A program made the translations under genes and the position numbers. DNA of 64,000 bases from Coriaria nepalensis (Eukaryota > Streptophyta > Magnoliopsida > Cucurbitales > Coriariaceae): the NCBI GenBank assembly GCA_027186245.1, contig CP114482.1, forward strand, positions 2,113,001-2,177,000. The letters are read 5' to 3'. Below are positions 1-11,028 of this stretch, in pieces (positions within the stretch are counted from its first letter, which is position 1; each line of letters opens with the position of its first letter). The notes under the pieces were generated by a model. It ran no database searches. It was not told the DNA's origin and saw only the letters and a program-made list of their open reading frames with translations.

Positions 1-586
1 TTACCTTTTTTTTTAATATTTTTATTTTATAAATATAACATATTTATTGGTTTTTTTTTTTTTTTTTAAAGATCCCAACTTACTTTCTCCGTTCGTGTGA
101 TTTTCTAATTTTTATTTTAACCAAGTAATTCAAAAGTCTAAAATGTTTTCTGACCAAAAAGAAAAAAAAAAGAACTTCTAACTATTATTTTCGGACCTAA
201 ATTGTTAATGTTAGCCTATTTTTATTTATGAATTTTTAAATAGTATCCTTAATATTATATTTTTATCTTTAAAATCAAATTTATAAATATTATTTTACAT
301 ATATTTAAACAAATTTATAAATTTATAAAGATCAATTCTATATTTTACACATGAATTTTTATATGAAGGACTAAAATGAAATATTACAGAAATATTAAGG
401 GATGAGATTGTACTATTTAAAAATTTTAAGGAAGAAAATGAACAGAAGTAAGAGTTTAGGTACTAAAATGGTATTTTAATAAACGAAAATAATAACTATA
501 ATCGAAGAGAGAGAGAGGGGGGAAGGGGATCGGGGGTTTGGGGTTCAAGCTCTGGCCTTTTTTCTGAAGAGACCTTAGCGAGAGTG
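1..586. other. AT-rich upstream region
   Basis: No open coding stretch with plausible splice sites is visible. The region is very AT-rich with long T runs. A GA-rich stretch around 500-530 just before the first gene is likely promoter or 5' UTR of the RRP7 gene. Confidence 0.5.
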
Positions 587-2284
587 ATGAAACAGAGGGA
601 GAAGAAGAAGAAGAAGCAGTCGAGCGATAGCAAGCTACTCAAAAGGAATCCACTGATTTCTGGTTAGTTTTTCTTTTTCGCCACTCTTCTCTCTTATTGT
701 TTGTTCGAGTTTTTTTTTTTTTTTTTCTTTTCGTCACCTGCAGTTAGTATGATTTTAGCTTCGTTTTGGTAAGGGATTTTAGGATTTTTTTTTTTTGGTA
801 GTTCACAACGATTATTTGAAAAAATTGGTACGCTGTTGAATTCTTTGATTCGCTTATAGGCGTGTGTTTATTTTGTTGGATTTTGTTATCATTTTGTAGG
901 TAAATCGAAGAAATCAAGCGAAAAGAAGAAGAATGATTTCCATTTAGTGAAGGAGAATGACAATGTAACAGGGAACGGAGAAAAATCTGGGCAGGATGAG
1001 ATTGTTCGATTCACTTCGGGCAATGAGGACACTGTCAAAGGAATGAAATGTATGAATAAAATATGTAACATGTAATATCATTTGTTCGGTTTCTGCAAAG
1101 TAGTGGGAATAGCAAAAAGTTCTTTTTTAAGCTATGGATTAGGAGCTAAGAAGCTGATAATTTTCGTGTAGGTAAGTGCACCAAGAAAGCCTTGAAGCAG
1201 AAGAGGAATAAGAAGAAGAAGGATCGTAATCAGTTGGAGATAATAGAATCAGTAGAAAAGAATGAAGAAAATGATGAGAATGATGTTTATCAGATCACTT
1301 CTGGGGATGAAGATGGCTCAAAAGGAATGAAAAGTATGAAGTGTGGATATGTGATTTTCTGTATTATTCTATCCCACTTTTATAATCTTACTTTCAACAC
1401 TTGCATGATACTATTTATTTGATCCTGAGAGAGTTTTTCAAAAACGGTTTAAATTATTTGCCCTGGTTAAGCAAGCATGAACCATATGAACTTGATGATT
1501 GTTTGCCATTCTGAAAATGTATACTGTTTTCATCTGAGGCTGTGACACTTTTTTAATCCAGTTGTTGGGAATATCAAAATCCGCAGAATGGGTTATGGAA
1601 TACCAACAAAGTAGACCGGGATTGAAAGTATTGCAGCAAAGAGTTGATGAGTTTATAACAGCACATGAAGAACAACTCGAACAGGTAATATCTGTGGAAA
1701 GTTATCTCTAAATTGACTTAAACTAGGGTCTTCTTTCCCTATGGGTAAACAGTTAAAGATGATATTTGATTAAGCTGGATATAAGATTACATGGGGCCTT
1801 GCCCGAGCATATTTTAATTAAATCATGTGGACCTAAACTGGCATTTAACAAGCCTACAAATAAGGTTATATGGTGCTAATTGTTGTGACACATTACAGGA
1901 AAGGAAAGAAAGGGAAGGTCGAGCAGCAGAAGGAGGATGGACAGTTGTTGTACATCATAAGGGAAGGAAGAAGACGACAGATGCTGAGACTGGAATTACT
2001 GTTGGTTCTGTTGCTCAAGCTGCCGTGGAGGACAAAATGTCCAAAAAGAAGCCGAAAGAAGTACGTCTTGATTTCTACAGGTTTCAGAGAAGAGAAGCAC
2101 AAAGGAATGGTATGATGGCTTTTTATAGACAAATTACAGAAGGCTATTTCATTGGAGTCAGCATATTATTGATGTACTGTATAATGCTTTGCTTGCAGAG
2201 ATTATGACGCTGCAAAGTAATTTCGAGCAAGACAAGAAGCGGATACAACAACTCAGAGCTGCTAGGAAGTTTCGACCATACTGA
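587..2284 (+). CDS. RRP7: Ribosomal RNA-processing protein 7 (RRP7) homologue
   Basis: Nucleolar factor of the RRP7 family, needed for 18S rRNA maturation and small-subunit assembly. The start at 587 gives a very basic N-terminus (MKQREKKKKKQ). Six exons fit: 587-662, 900-1049, 1172-1333, about 1562-1684, 1899-2109 and 2199-2284. The family signature is at the C-terminus: GGWTVVVHHKGRKK, then VRLDFYRFQRREAQRN, and the terminal RAARKFRPY, with the stop at 2282-2284. Exons 2 and 3 look like a tandem exon duplication: both are Lys-rich, then acidic, and both end in the same KGMK before a GTATGA donor. The exon 3 to exon 4 join is unresolved. The strong acceptor at 1560-1561 needs phase 0, whereas the obvious donor after 1333 is phase 1; an acceptor at 1585-1586 or a weak donor at 1351 would restore frame. 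The family call rests on the C-terminal domain and is firm; the middle of the model is not. Confidence 0.85.
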
Positions 2285-3494
2285 GTTTTTCAGGACCGAT
2301 ACGAAGATAGTGGAAGAAGAAATCACCTGTATTTTTTCTCTTTTCTTCCTCAATTTTGAATGTGTAATGAATCTGATCATTCTCATACCCTTGCCTCAAT
2401 CCATTTCACAATTTGATGTTATTCTTAAGTGTTTCTTTTGCTTTTTGTTTGAGTTTTTATGTACTTGTGTTCTATTTAGGGAGGATTGGAGGTAGGAGTA
2501 TGAGAATTGAGGGTAAACAGTTGTAATATTTCGGTGAAGAAATTACTGAATTAAAATGTAACATCGTTACACTTGGGAGGAATATCTTGGTTTTTATGTA
2601 AAACCCTTTCGTAGTTAAAGCTACATTATGAAACATTGATTTGAGCTTATCTTGTCTAGACCCTAAAAGACATGTCTAGTGGAATGAAAATAATAACTTT
2701 TATTGACACTGCTTATCAGAAATGAGATAGGAATGAGTAAGAATAAATTATATGCGGATCTCATAAATTTTATTGTATAAGTGAATTTTTATTTTTATTT
2801 TTATTTTTATTTACATTAAAATATGTATAAAATATGTGGATTTTTTTACTATTTTAAGAATTATAAATAGATTTTATTATATTTATTCTGCATTATAAAT
2901 GAATTTATTGAGAATTTAGAATTATAAAAAATATATTAAACTTAAAATTAAATCACGGGTTGATTTTTTAATGGTCAATATTAAATTTGATGCACAACTA
3001 ACTTTTATAATTTATCATAATATTGCATTATTGATATTCATATATCAAGGCATTCATATAAAAAAAAAAATTATAAAATATTAATTGATTAAATATATAT
3101 TATTAAATAATATAATATTAAAATATTTATATTTATAAAATTATATCTAAATAATATAAAAAAATTTAATTTTTTATTTACTTGTTAAAAAAAATATCCA
3201 AAGAATTTTTAAAATCTCTTTTCTTCCTTTTAATTTTTTAATTTAAACTTTCTTCCCCTCACTCTTCTTATCTTCTACGCCCGAAATAGGCTACGAACCC
3301 AGATAGCAGATATCACAAATGACATAGTAGGAGGTCAAGGTGAACTCTTCTCGTCTCGTCGATTAACTGTTCAGTTTCATTGTATTATTATCCCAAGTCT
3401 TTAGCAACTGTTTCTTCTTCGCCGCCATCTTTTGCTAGTAGGTGTGTATATTCTCAGCTTTTGTTATTAAGTTAGATTAGATAATACATATAGA
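2285..3494. other. Intergenic region, RRP7 3' UTR and FTSHI3 promoter
   Basis: The first ~350 bp are probably RRP7 3' UTR. Positions 2700-3230 are extremely AT-rich with no coding signal. A pyrimidine-rich stretch from 3230 to 3430 is likely promoter and 5' UTR of the downstream FTSHI3 gene. Confidence 0.5.
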
Positions 3495-6070
3495 ATGGCT
3501 TGCTTCTCTGTTGTTTGCAATAATGGATTCTTGCTCAGTAAAGCAAATTTCAGAGCTTATGATCTGAAAAGTCAACTTGTGATGAGCCCAACACTTTCTT
3601 TGTCTTCTTCGGCTTTTTCTACCTCAGTTTTGGTTCCTTCTAGATACGGATTTTGCAACAGCAATAGGCTTAGTTCCAAGATTAGTGGAAAAGCTAGGTA
3701 TGCTTTTCTGGGTTTTCATTCAATTCAGTATTCGGTAAGTGATAGAGGTGCTATTATTAGCAAGCAACCTCATTTGAGAGGAAGAAGAAGAAGAAGAAGA
3801 ACGTTTTCTTTAAGGTTACGCCCAAGAATCCGGTTATTAACTACTCAATTAAAAATGGTTTCCGTTAGATCGGTTTTGAATAATGCCGGTACGTTTTTTA
3901 GGAAGAATGTAAGAAAAGTGATCTTTTCAACCTCAGTTTCTATTGTACTAGGTCTCTGCTATTTGTTATTGAAATTAACAGCATTGCCCTCTTCGAAAAT
4001 CGTCCCCTATTCAAACTTCATAACAAGTCTCCAAAGTGGCATTATCACTAAAGTCTTGCTTGAAGAGAATTCTCGTAGAATCTATTACAACTTGGATTCT
4101 CAAGACACCGAATCTACTCAAGATTCTTCGGAGAATGTTGAAAAGGACGGAGTGATTCAGAAACTTACAAGAACTCGAGCTTCAAGTCCAGAATGGCAGT
4201 ACTCTACTAGGAAAGTTGATCATGATGAAAAGTTTATTCTGAGTTTAATGAGAGAGAAGGGAACTAGTTATAGCTCGGCTCCGCAATCGGTTTTAATGTC
4301 AATGAGGAGTACTTTGATAACTATTATAACTCTTTGGATTCCTTTGATTCCGCTTATGTGGCTTCTATACCGGCAACTTTCGGCAGCTAATAGCCCAGCA
4401 AAAAAGCGAAAACCAAATAATCAAATTGTTGGATTTGATGATGTGGAAGGGGTAGATGCTGCCAAGGTGGAGCTCATGGAGGTAATTTATTTTCTCCATC
4501 CTATATGTTATCTTGTCATTGGTCCTAGAGTACCGGACTGCATACTCCTAAGGGTCAATTTGCTTTAGCTATTTTTTAAACTGGATTTCTGAAACTGTAT
4601 TTTCATTATAAGATTAGATTTAAATTGAGGTGACATATTTATTTAAGAAACGCTAAGGAAAAATGGGACTAAGAGTATGTTAGAATTTCTCCTATTGAGT
4701 AGTGACACAAATTTGTTGTTTATAGATTGTATCATGCCTGCAAGGAGCTATTAGCTACGAAAAACTAGGAGCAAAGCTACCTAGAGGTGTACTTCTAGTG
4801 GGCCCGCCAGGAACAGGGAAAACGCTCCTGGCACGAGCTGTGGCTGGAGAAGCCGGAGTACCCTTTTTTACAGTTTCAGCCAGTGAATTTGTGGAGATGT
4901 TTGTTGGAAGAGGGGCTGCTCGAATTAGAGACCTCTTCAATGTGGCTAGAAAAACTTCTCCTTCTATCATATTCATTGATGAACTTGATGCTGTTGGAGG
5001 GAAACGTGGTAGAAGTTTCAATGATGAACGTGACCAAACATTGAATCAGGTAAATTTTTTAAGGTACCTTGTAATTTTCGTCTTTTGATTCTTCTACAAT
5101 GAACTTTAAGGTACTAGGCTTTATAAGATTAGATTTAAATTGATGTGACGTATTTATACAAGAGTTTACAAATTTAGTAAATTGAATGCAAACGGCCGTA
5201 GCATGAATTTCTTATGCCCTTAGCATGCAAACGGCCTTATCAAATTTATTAAGATTAGAAATGATTTTTTAGGCAAATCTGGCCTTAGCAGGAATTTCTT
5301 ATGCCCTTGTCCATTCTGATGGTTTTTGATATCAGAAGGTATCACAGTTTCACAATTTCGAGTTAACAATTATAATAAGAACAACCAGTGTTTTTTCTTT
5401 CTTTTTTTTTTTTTTAATAATCGTTTGTCTGTTTTTCAGTTGTTGACAGAAATGGACGGATTTGAATCGGACATGAACGTGGTTGTAATAGCAGCAACGA
5501 ATAGGCCGGAGGCATTGGATCCAGCACTATGTAGACCTGGAAGATTCTCGAGAAAAGTTCTTGTAGGAGAGCCAGATGAAGATGGAAGGAGAAAAATCTT
5601 AGGTGTACATTTAAGAGGAGTTCCATTAGAAGAAGACCCGTATCTAATCTCCAATCTAGTTGCTTCTCTCACTCCAGGTTTTGTAGGTGCTGATCTTGCT
5701 AACATCGTAAATGAAGCTGCCCTACTTGCTGCCCGTAGAGGTAGAGTTTCGAAACTGAAATTTGAGTAAACTAGAGTTTTAACAAACAGCATCGTGCCAG
5801 AGGGTCCATTAACAAAGTTGATCAAGCAACCCGTAAAACTTAAATATTTCTATTTCGAAAACTTTTGCAGGTGGTGAAACAGTAATGAGGGAAGATATAA
5901 TGGAAGCTATTGAAAGATCAAAGTATGGGATCAATGATAACCGGATAAAGCCTAGTACTATAAGCAAGGAGCTTGGGAGATTATTTCCATGGGTCCCATC
6001 TCTGATGAGAAGGGTTGAATCGAAAGCGGACGGATCACAAGGGCCATTAGGCTATCAAACGCTGAGCTAA
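3495..6070 (+). CDS. FTSHI3: Inactive FtsH-like AAA ATPase FTSHI3, chloroplastic
   Basis: A membrane-anchored AAA+ protein of the chloroplast FtsH family that lacks the protease half. Exons are 3495-4481, 4726-5049, 5440-5740 and 5871-6070, all in phase, giving 603 residues. The N-terminus is Ser-rich and transit-peptide-like, followed by a basic RGRRRRRR stretch. One membrane segment lies near residues 145-165 and a second near 275-295. The AAA domain has Walker A GPPGTGKT at about 355-362, Walker [10 protein letters not shown] near 410-418, the second region of homology [18 protein letters not shown], and the lid. The protein then ends about 60 residues after the lid. There is no HExxH zinc site or M41 peptidase domain. 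Family knowledge: true FtsH proteins carry that domain, and plant FtsHi paralogues have lost catalysis; the truncated architecture and ~600-residue length fit FTSHI3. The stop follows normal splice phases, so the short form looks genuine. Introns 1 and 2 carry MITE-like copies. Confidence 0.9.
4560..4665 (-). repeat. MITE-like dispersed repeat, copy in FTSHI3 intron 1
   Basis: Read on the - strand this matches the ~130-bp family also seen near 12.8, 13.4, 32.1 and 54.8 kb. It has the shared core CAATTTAAATCTAATCTTATA, followed by a segment related to CAGTTCTAAAACTG. Confidence 0.5.
5108..5170 (-). repeat. MITE-like dispersed repeat, partial copy in FTSHI3 intron 2
   Basis: Contains the family core (TATAAGATTAGATTTAAATT on the + strand) next to a GACGTATTTAT-like segment. 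It appears truncated compared with the other copies. Confidence 0.4.
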
Positions 6071-7124
6071 TTAGTATTTGATTAGTAATGCACACTCGAA
6101 ATCTCTTCTTACTGTGATCCTTATTATCTTGTAACGGTTCGCAATTTCGATATCTCTTGAAATAGAAAAATAGAGCAAACAGTTGGTATAAAGCTTAGAA
6201 TTAGATTTTGTACATTCACAAAGGAGAGAATTCAACTGGGTTATAATTCTGTATGTACTTCCAGAGGATAAGATTAAGAAGTTTGTTGATGATATGTTCA
6301 CAAATTCATAACCTCATGCTTATGTCCTTTACTCTTCTTGTAGGAATTTGAATGCCTACCTCTTAACCTCTTCTTAACTAGTATTTTTCTTAATCATTTC
6401 CCACTGGCTCACTCTTGATGTTGATGCTAAATAACATGCCTGAATTATTGGTTCCTCATCTCAAAGTGCCAAATTATATTTTGAGCTATGAGAATGACAA
6501 TTCTATAAAACTACTACAAAATTAATCCGGTAGACATAATCGACGGTTATGATCAAGTCATATAATAAAAAGACGTGTAAACTAAAATGACTCGAGAAAT
6601 CTTATACGATATCACATAAAAAATCGATTCGGCCATCTTTTCTTCATAGTTATTTTAAGGATCATTTACTCTTTTTATTGTTTTCATTCAAAACACCATA
6701 AACTTTAGGAGGAAAAGTCTTGTTTCTCTCCTTATGATTTACTTACAGACCGTCAGTCAACCGTGTTTGAGACATATCCTACCAACCCACTTGTGCAATA
6801 GTATTTTAACTTAATTCTAGTACTTTGAATGTAGAGAGTAGGAGTCTAATTTCCGGAAAATCATATCTCTAGAGTAGAATCTTAACAAGTTAAAAGTTTT
6901 TTTACATATTCAATTAAAGATTCAAGATTCATATGGTGGAATATGAATCTTTGAACTGAATATTCCTATCAATATAAAAATATTGGTTTTCTTATTGGCA
7001 TAGCAATCGCTTTCCGCAAAGGTCTAAGTCTGATGATTCTTTTCTGGGATCGACTAGTCCAACTTGCTTTTTTATATTGACACCCACTAGAAACGACTAG
7101 AATGTTCCAGCTTGGTGATCATGA
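6071..7124. other. Intergenic region between convergent FTSHI3 and PRODH
   Basis: The two genes converge here, so both ends are probably 3' UTR. I see no further coding exon, RNA gene or repeat in the AT-rich middle. Confidence 0.5.
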
Positions 7125-9667
7125 TCAAAACCAAGCATGCTTCTGTTCTGAGCTAACTCTAGGTCTAAAAAGCCTTCTCTTTATCTCCTTCCTACATACA
7201 GATCAAACAAAAAAAAACATTAACACTAACATTCACATCTCATCTATTCTTATTATCAATTATTCTAAATAATTTTATGTGTACCTCATGAGGTCTCTAT
7301 CAATGCTTGAAGCAGACAAGAGCCCTCGATTCTCCTCCGCCCTTCTCAAAAGATAAGGCATAATCTTATCAACCGGTCCAAATGGCATATACTTGCTGAC
7401 TTGAAATCCGGCATTCCTTAACCCGAATGAAAGAGCTTCCGCCATTCCATATAACTGCGCAAACTGCAGTTTCCCCTCTACTTTCTCCATCCCTCTCTCT
7501 CTTACTTTCCTAGCGGCCATATTCCCCGAATCCACATTATGCGTTGCCAGAATGACACCTAATCCGGACCCAGAAGCGATCCTATCGATCATGTACGAAG
7601 CACAACCGTTGAAGCAAGCATGAGTGTCTCGAATTGTGTTATGAATTGGGGATTCAAACCCTAACGAAGAAGCTAGTTTAGATTCGCTCGACATGTAAGC
7701 TCCTCTAACCAACTTCACTCCGAGTGAAACTCCCATTTGATCCGAGGCCTCGGATGCCAGTAAAAGCCGCTCCCTCGCATCCTTCAGATAAGCCTGGATG
7801 GTCCCGTACACGATCGGCTTATCGTAGTCCTTGTTATAGAGGATCGCGGATGAGTATGTGAAGTAGTCAATGGCCGGTTGGACCGTCGTGTGCTCGGCAT
7901 CAATTGTTAACGGGACATTGGCCTCGACGCATTTCTGGCAAAGCTTAGCTAATCTTTCGTGAGCCAATTGAAGGTCGTGTACTTCGTCCGCGGTTAACGG
8001 GTCCGGCTTTTGTAGGGTGTGGTAGAGCGGGCTTGAAGAGGAGAAGATTGTGAAGGTTTTGAGCTTCCATGGGAGGTCAAGAGATGGGTCCTTGTATTGC
8101 CATCTCAGCAAGTCACTCATCCTCTGCAACACTCTCATTGGACATATTGCAGTGATTTTCACCACAACTGAACTGACCTGTTCATGACATTGACAAAAAG
8201 ATTATCTTCTAGATCCTCGTTGATATTATAAAAAAGAGAATTATAATAAATATATATAATTTTTATTCGATCTCGTAAATTAAATCGCGAATCCGAATCC
8301 AAATCCTGAAAAGGAAATGTAATAACAAACAAAGTGTGCATGTAAGATAACAGCCGTCAAATGGAGCGTTACAGACAGACGCGTTGAATGTACTTGCAGA
8401 GAAGATCCTGTCTTATCACCTGCTGATTCACATCTAGGTGGATCTTCTGAAAAGTGGGCCCCAAATCCACTCCTTTTTTTTTTGTCTTTTTCCGACCTCA
8501 TATTTTATTGTTAATATATTTTTGTTTATTAAAAATTGGAAAATCACACGTTTTCCAAACATTCATGAAACTTCTTTTTGGACGGTATAAAACATAAAAA
8601 GCCAGCCAGGGCAAGCTTTACCACGTCAGACGCACGTTACATGTTAGAGTGGAACTCAGCGAGCCACGTGGCACATATGGGCCCACATAATGTGGGAGAA
8701 CCTCCTAACTCTTGATGGTTATTAGATGGTTCGTTTTTCCGGAAACAAAAAAAGAGTAAAAGAGAGTAACTGTAGGGAACATGTTTCTTTTCTATACTTT
8801 ATAATGCTCTGTTTGGAAAGCATTAAACTTCCGCCGAAAAAAGGGATGGACTTGGAAACCATTTTGGCCACATGCCAAACAGAGCATAACAAACAGAGTC
8901 CCTCCCCGGCATAATTCAGAGAAAACTCCGACGAGTTTTCCGATCAATAAAGAAAATAAATAAATAAATAATAAAAATAATTTGAAAAAAAAATAATAAT
9001 AATAATAAAAAGAGTGAAAGATTAAATTGATTTGTATTCTTACAGAGGAAGGTGGAAGAGACTTGGCAAACTCGACGGTGCGAAGGAAGCCATGGAAGTT
9101 GCGATCACAGGATTGATTATCATCTGAAAATTCCAAGGCGTAATCGAGCATGCTGCTAAATCCGACGTCGTTTAGCCGCTTAACAGTTTCTCCGGCGGAG
9201 ACGGTGTCTTCACCGGCGCAAAAGTGTTCGTAAAAGCTATGCTTTATAGACCCCAAAAGAAAATCTTTAACGACGGGGGTTTCCATGAGCCTGGACTTCA
9301 TGACCCACGTTCCAAGGTCTACCATGGGCTCCACGGCAGCCGCATGCAGGTTCGCCGCCGACCTCCAAAGCTTTGGGGTGGACAGAGTACGGAACAAAGC
9401 CGCGGTATTGTTGAGGTCGAGGAGAGTGGGGGCAGCGGTAGCGGTAGTGGTAGTAGAAGTGCTGGCGGCGGGAGAATCGACGCGGATGCGGGAGGGGAGG
9501 GTTGGTGGTTGGGGTGAAGGGATGAAGATAAGAGACGGGTCGATAGCCGTGGAGGCGATGGACGGGGCGGAGGGCCAGGAGGAGGAGTAGAGAGGCTTGG
9601 CGAATAAGTAGTAACGGAGGAGAGCTTTCTGGAGTTTTGGTTGGTTAACGCCCACTTGGCTGGCCAT
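7125..9667 (-). CDS. PRODH: Proline dehydrogenase, mitochondrial
   Basis: FAD-dependent enzyme that oxidises L-proline to pyrroline-5-carboxylate and passes electrons to the mitochondrial respiratory chain. Exons on the - strand are 9667-9044, 8177-7285 and a short last exon 7191-7125. Phases 0 and 2 close correctly and give 527 residues, near the ~500 of Arabidopsis ERD5. The N-terminus is basic and Ser/Pro-rich, as expected for a mitochondrial presequence. Conserved blocks are VVVKITAICP, IDAEHTTVQPAIDY, KLVRGAYMSSE, GVILATHNVDSG, EFAQLYGM-type QFAQLYGMAEALSFG, KYMPFGPV, and the family signature YLLRRAEENRG. The last exon codes for KEIKRRL and a short tail. The gene is convergent with FTSHI3 and divergent from the phosphoglycerate mutase gene. 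Intron 1 (866 bp) carries bZIP-type ACGT motifs. Confidence 0.95.
8616..8680. promoter_or_regulatory. G-box/ACGT cluster inside PRODH intron 1
   Basis: Within about 65 bp there are ACGTCA, GCACGTTAC, a perfect palindromic G-box GCCACGTGGC and the site-II-like TGGGCCCA. bZIP factors bind ACGT cores, and plant proline dehydrogenase genes are known bZIP targets. That this intronic cluster works as an enhancer or alternative promoter is inference. Confidence 0.45.
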
Positions 9668-9754
9668 TCAAATGCCGGAGATTCTCTTGCTCTCTATTTC
9701 TTTTCCTTAATTTCTTTTTTTGCGTTAATTTTATAGATCCCTTCTAGGTGGGGG

Positions 9755-9766
9755 ATTAGAGTTTAT
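9755..9766 (-). promoter_or_regulatory. Probable TATA box of PRODH
   Basis: On the - strand the sequence reads CTATATAAAC, about 90 bp upstream of the PRODH start codon. That is a suitable distance for a core promoter with a short 5' UTR. Confidence 0.55.
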
Positions 9767-11028
9767 ATAGCCAAAAAGTGGGCTACTAACTAGGCACAAA
9801 TTTTTACAGGCTGTTTTTTTTATAGCTTATGTTTAGTTGGATCATGGATGGGTGGGAGAGAAGCGAACTTAAATGTCTTCTTTTTTTTTTTTTTCTTTTT
9901 TTTTTTTTTAATAAATATTTTTCTTCTTTTTATATATATTTTAATAATGTAAGATGTGTTTTTCTAAAGAGTTTATATTTACGTTTCCCAACAAAAAAAA
10001 GTAAAAGAGAGGCTGATAGTTAAACTCGGTCCATCATGAATTATCATTTAATTATAATCGTAAATATTAATTTTAATTTATTAAATATATTGCATCATTT
10101 GTGACACAAATATACGTCATCTAATATTATTTTGCTTCAAATGTTAAATAATGTAAGAAACACAAGTTATCTAGCTTTCTTGTTGTTTGTCTTATAGTAG
10201 TTCGCTTAAGAAAAAACGATGTCATCACTATATGTTATTATTAGATATGTTTTCTAAAGAGTTCAAATCTAAGTGTCTCAATAAAAGAGTAAGAGAGAGA
10301 GAGAGATTGTTAATTAAACTCGATCTATCATAAATCCGATCGATTACGACCGTAAACGTTACTGATATACTGAATGGTATATAAATTTAGTAGTGCAATT
10401 AGTGATATTAGGTTCTTTAATCCTTAGGAGAGGAGGCTGGTACAGAAATGCAAATTTCATTTCGGCCCATAGGACCAAAAGCAATTGCAGAAGAAACCTT
10501 ACGCAGAAAAGAAGAAGCCCGAAATTTTGTAATAATAATTTTCGTTTTTTCCGGCCCAGAGAAAGATGCCACCTTGTTCGTATAGCTAGCTCAAAGAACA
10601 TCCTCAGATTCGTGACATTCGACCCATGAAAAAAGAACGAAAAGGAAAAAAGGAATCATCTTTATGTTTGATTTCCACTCTCTTTTCCAGCCATCATCTC
10701 CGTCTTCTTTTTTCCCTCCATTTGATCCTTAACATTAACGTCTCAGATCTGATCTCCAGTTACAGCCTCTAGATTTTACAGGTACATAAAATCTTAATTT
10801 TTATATGATTTTCTGATAGAGAAAAACTCACCCTTGTTGCAATAATTTGAAAAAAAAAAAAACTCTTGATTATTCATATTGCTTCCTAAATTTCATGCTG
10901 ATTTGAATTTTTATGGTTTTTTTTTCTTTTTTTTTCATAGAAATTTATGCTCTTGCCTTAAGATCATCCCACTGAAATTCTGTATCTTTGCTTGCATGGG
11001 AATGAAATGAAGTTATTCCTTTACCAAA
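9767..11028. other. Shared upstream region of PRODH and the phosphoglycerate mutase gene
   Basis: The two genes diverge from this region. It is AT-rich to about 10400. GGCCCA-type motifs (site II-like) occur near 10465 and 10553. A 5' UTR intron of the mutase gene is likely, with a donor AG|GTACAT near 10781 and an acceptor TTTTTTCATAG near 10940. No other gene is seen. Confidence 0.5.

Noticed and set aside
9224..9590. Two + strand frames across PRODH exon 1
   Set aside because: They are antisense shadows of the PRODH coding exon, which has clear homology and correct splice sites.
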